Shown: positions 43,930-44,084 of the stretch, piece after piece
How the letters are laid out: the number at the start of each line of letters is the position of its first letter
Numbering within the stretch: position 1 is the first letter of the stretch
NCBI GenBank assembly: GCA_029565415.1
Contig: JAKQOH010000082.1
Span: 1 to 44,084, forward strand
From: Candidatus Rifleibacteriota bacterium
Lineage (GTDB): Bacteria; Riflebacteria; Ozemobacteria; Ozemobacterales; Ozemobacteraceae
Direction of reading: 5' to 3'
DNA: 44,084 nt
The notes under the pieces: model-generated
Database searches by the model: none
Told to the model about the DNA's origin: nothing
The model's input: only the letters and a program-made list of their open reading frames with translations
Program-made: the position numbers and the translations under genes

Positions 43930-44084
43930 TCAGAAGTTGATCGCGAAGGAGAGCGAGTAGCGGCGGTCTTCCCGGTCACCGGGGCGGGGGCCGAGCTCTT
44001 CGGAATAGGTCGCGAACTCGATCCGCGCCTCCCGGAAGGTTGCGGTCGCACCGGCGCTCAGATACCCGCCGCGAACGCCGCCGC
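43930..44084 (-). CDS. C-terminus of an outer-membrane beta-barrel-like protein (cut by window)
   Basis: The frame is open from the window edge to a TGA at 43930-43932, giving the last 50 codons: GGVRGGYLSAGATATFREAR ... RRYSLSFAINF. Alternating polar and hydrophobic residues with aromatic girdles, and a terminal Phe, are the signal recognised by the BAM machinery in diderm bacteria. Which barrel family is unknown because the rest lies outside the window. Confidence 0.7.
   Translation of the reverse strand, partial: GGVRGGYLSAGATATFREARIEFATYSEELGPRPGDREDRRYSLSFAINF

Overview
The window is GC-rich, densely coded chromosomal DNA from a diderm, probably strictly anaerobic bacterium. The diderm reading rests on a lipoprotein, a C-terminal Phe beta-barrel end and type IV pilus/type II secretion-like genes. 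The anaerobic reading rests on a complete core of the lysine fermentation pathway with a radical-SAM aminomutase and a B12-dependent aminomutase. The combination of lysine fermentation, plant-type two-subunit ATP citrate lyase, many pseudopilins and high GC suggests an uncultured lineage; Riflebacteria is my guess, with low confidence. I see no tRNA, rRNA, CRISPR array, transposase or phage gene.

Layout. 1-10811 (+): a lysine fermentation cluster. A 5'-truncated class III aminotransferase is followed by kce, a CoA-transferase pair (atoD/atoA-like), kdd and kamA, then a hairpin and a dispersed palindrome, then kamB-kamC-kamD-kamE. Lysine goes through KamA (beta-lysine), KamDE (3,5-diaminohexanoate), Kdd (3-keto-5-aminohexanoate) and Kce (acetoacetate plus 3-aminobutyryl-CoA). 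The CoA transferase activates acetoacetate. KamB and KamC are the likely repair/reactivation partners of KamDE. The ammonia-lyase kal and a lysine transporter are not in the window. 11054-21437 (-): a PilB/GspE ATPase with an unusual C-terminal extension of about 590 residues, a secreted BsuPI-type protein, a CHASE2 adenylate cyclase, a secreted His-tailed protein, three pilin-like proteins and a TPR membrane protein, probably a pilus/pseudopilus and signalling region.

21576-31452: mixed genes. These are a PfkB-family kinase, a secreted glycine-zipper protein with a textbook promoter and terminator, a divergent PurD-like ATP-grasp enzyme, a secreted phospholipase D-like protein, a small membrane protein and ClpB. 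31885-35029 (+): ATP citrate lyase small and large subunits with their own promoter and terminator. 35149-37896 (-): a large lipoprotein with two C-terminal repeats.

38029-43047 (-): read in the direction of transcription, a small membrane protein, a two-part (kinase-like plus SAM methyltransferase) protein and two tandem membrane sulfatase-like hydrolases. A 37-codon remnant of a second methyltransferase gene sits between the two hydrolases. This looks like an uncharacterised envelope-modification operon that grew by tandem duplication. 43101-43865 (-) is a TrmN6-like methyltransferase, and the window ends in the last 50 codons of an outer-membrane beta-barrel gene.

Two structural themes run across the window. 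One is a family of intergenic palindromes with constant outer arms and co-varying inner stems. The other is a set of short (20-30 bp) AT-rich patches, about one or two per long gene, where TATA-type elements and otherwise scarce ATA codons interrupt GC-rich coding sequence.
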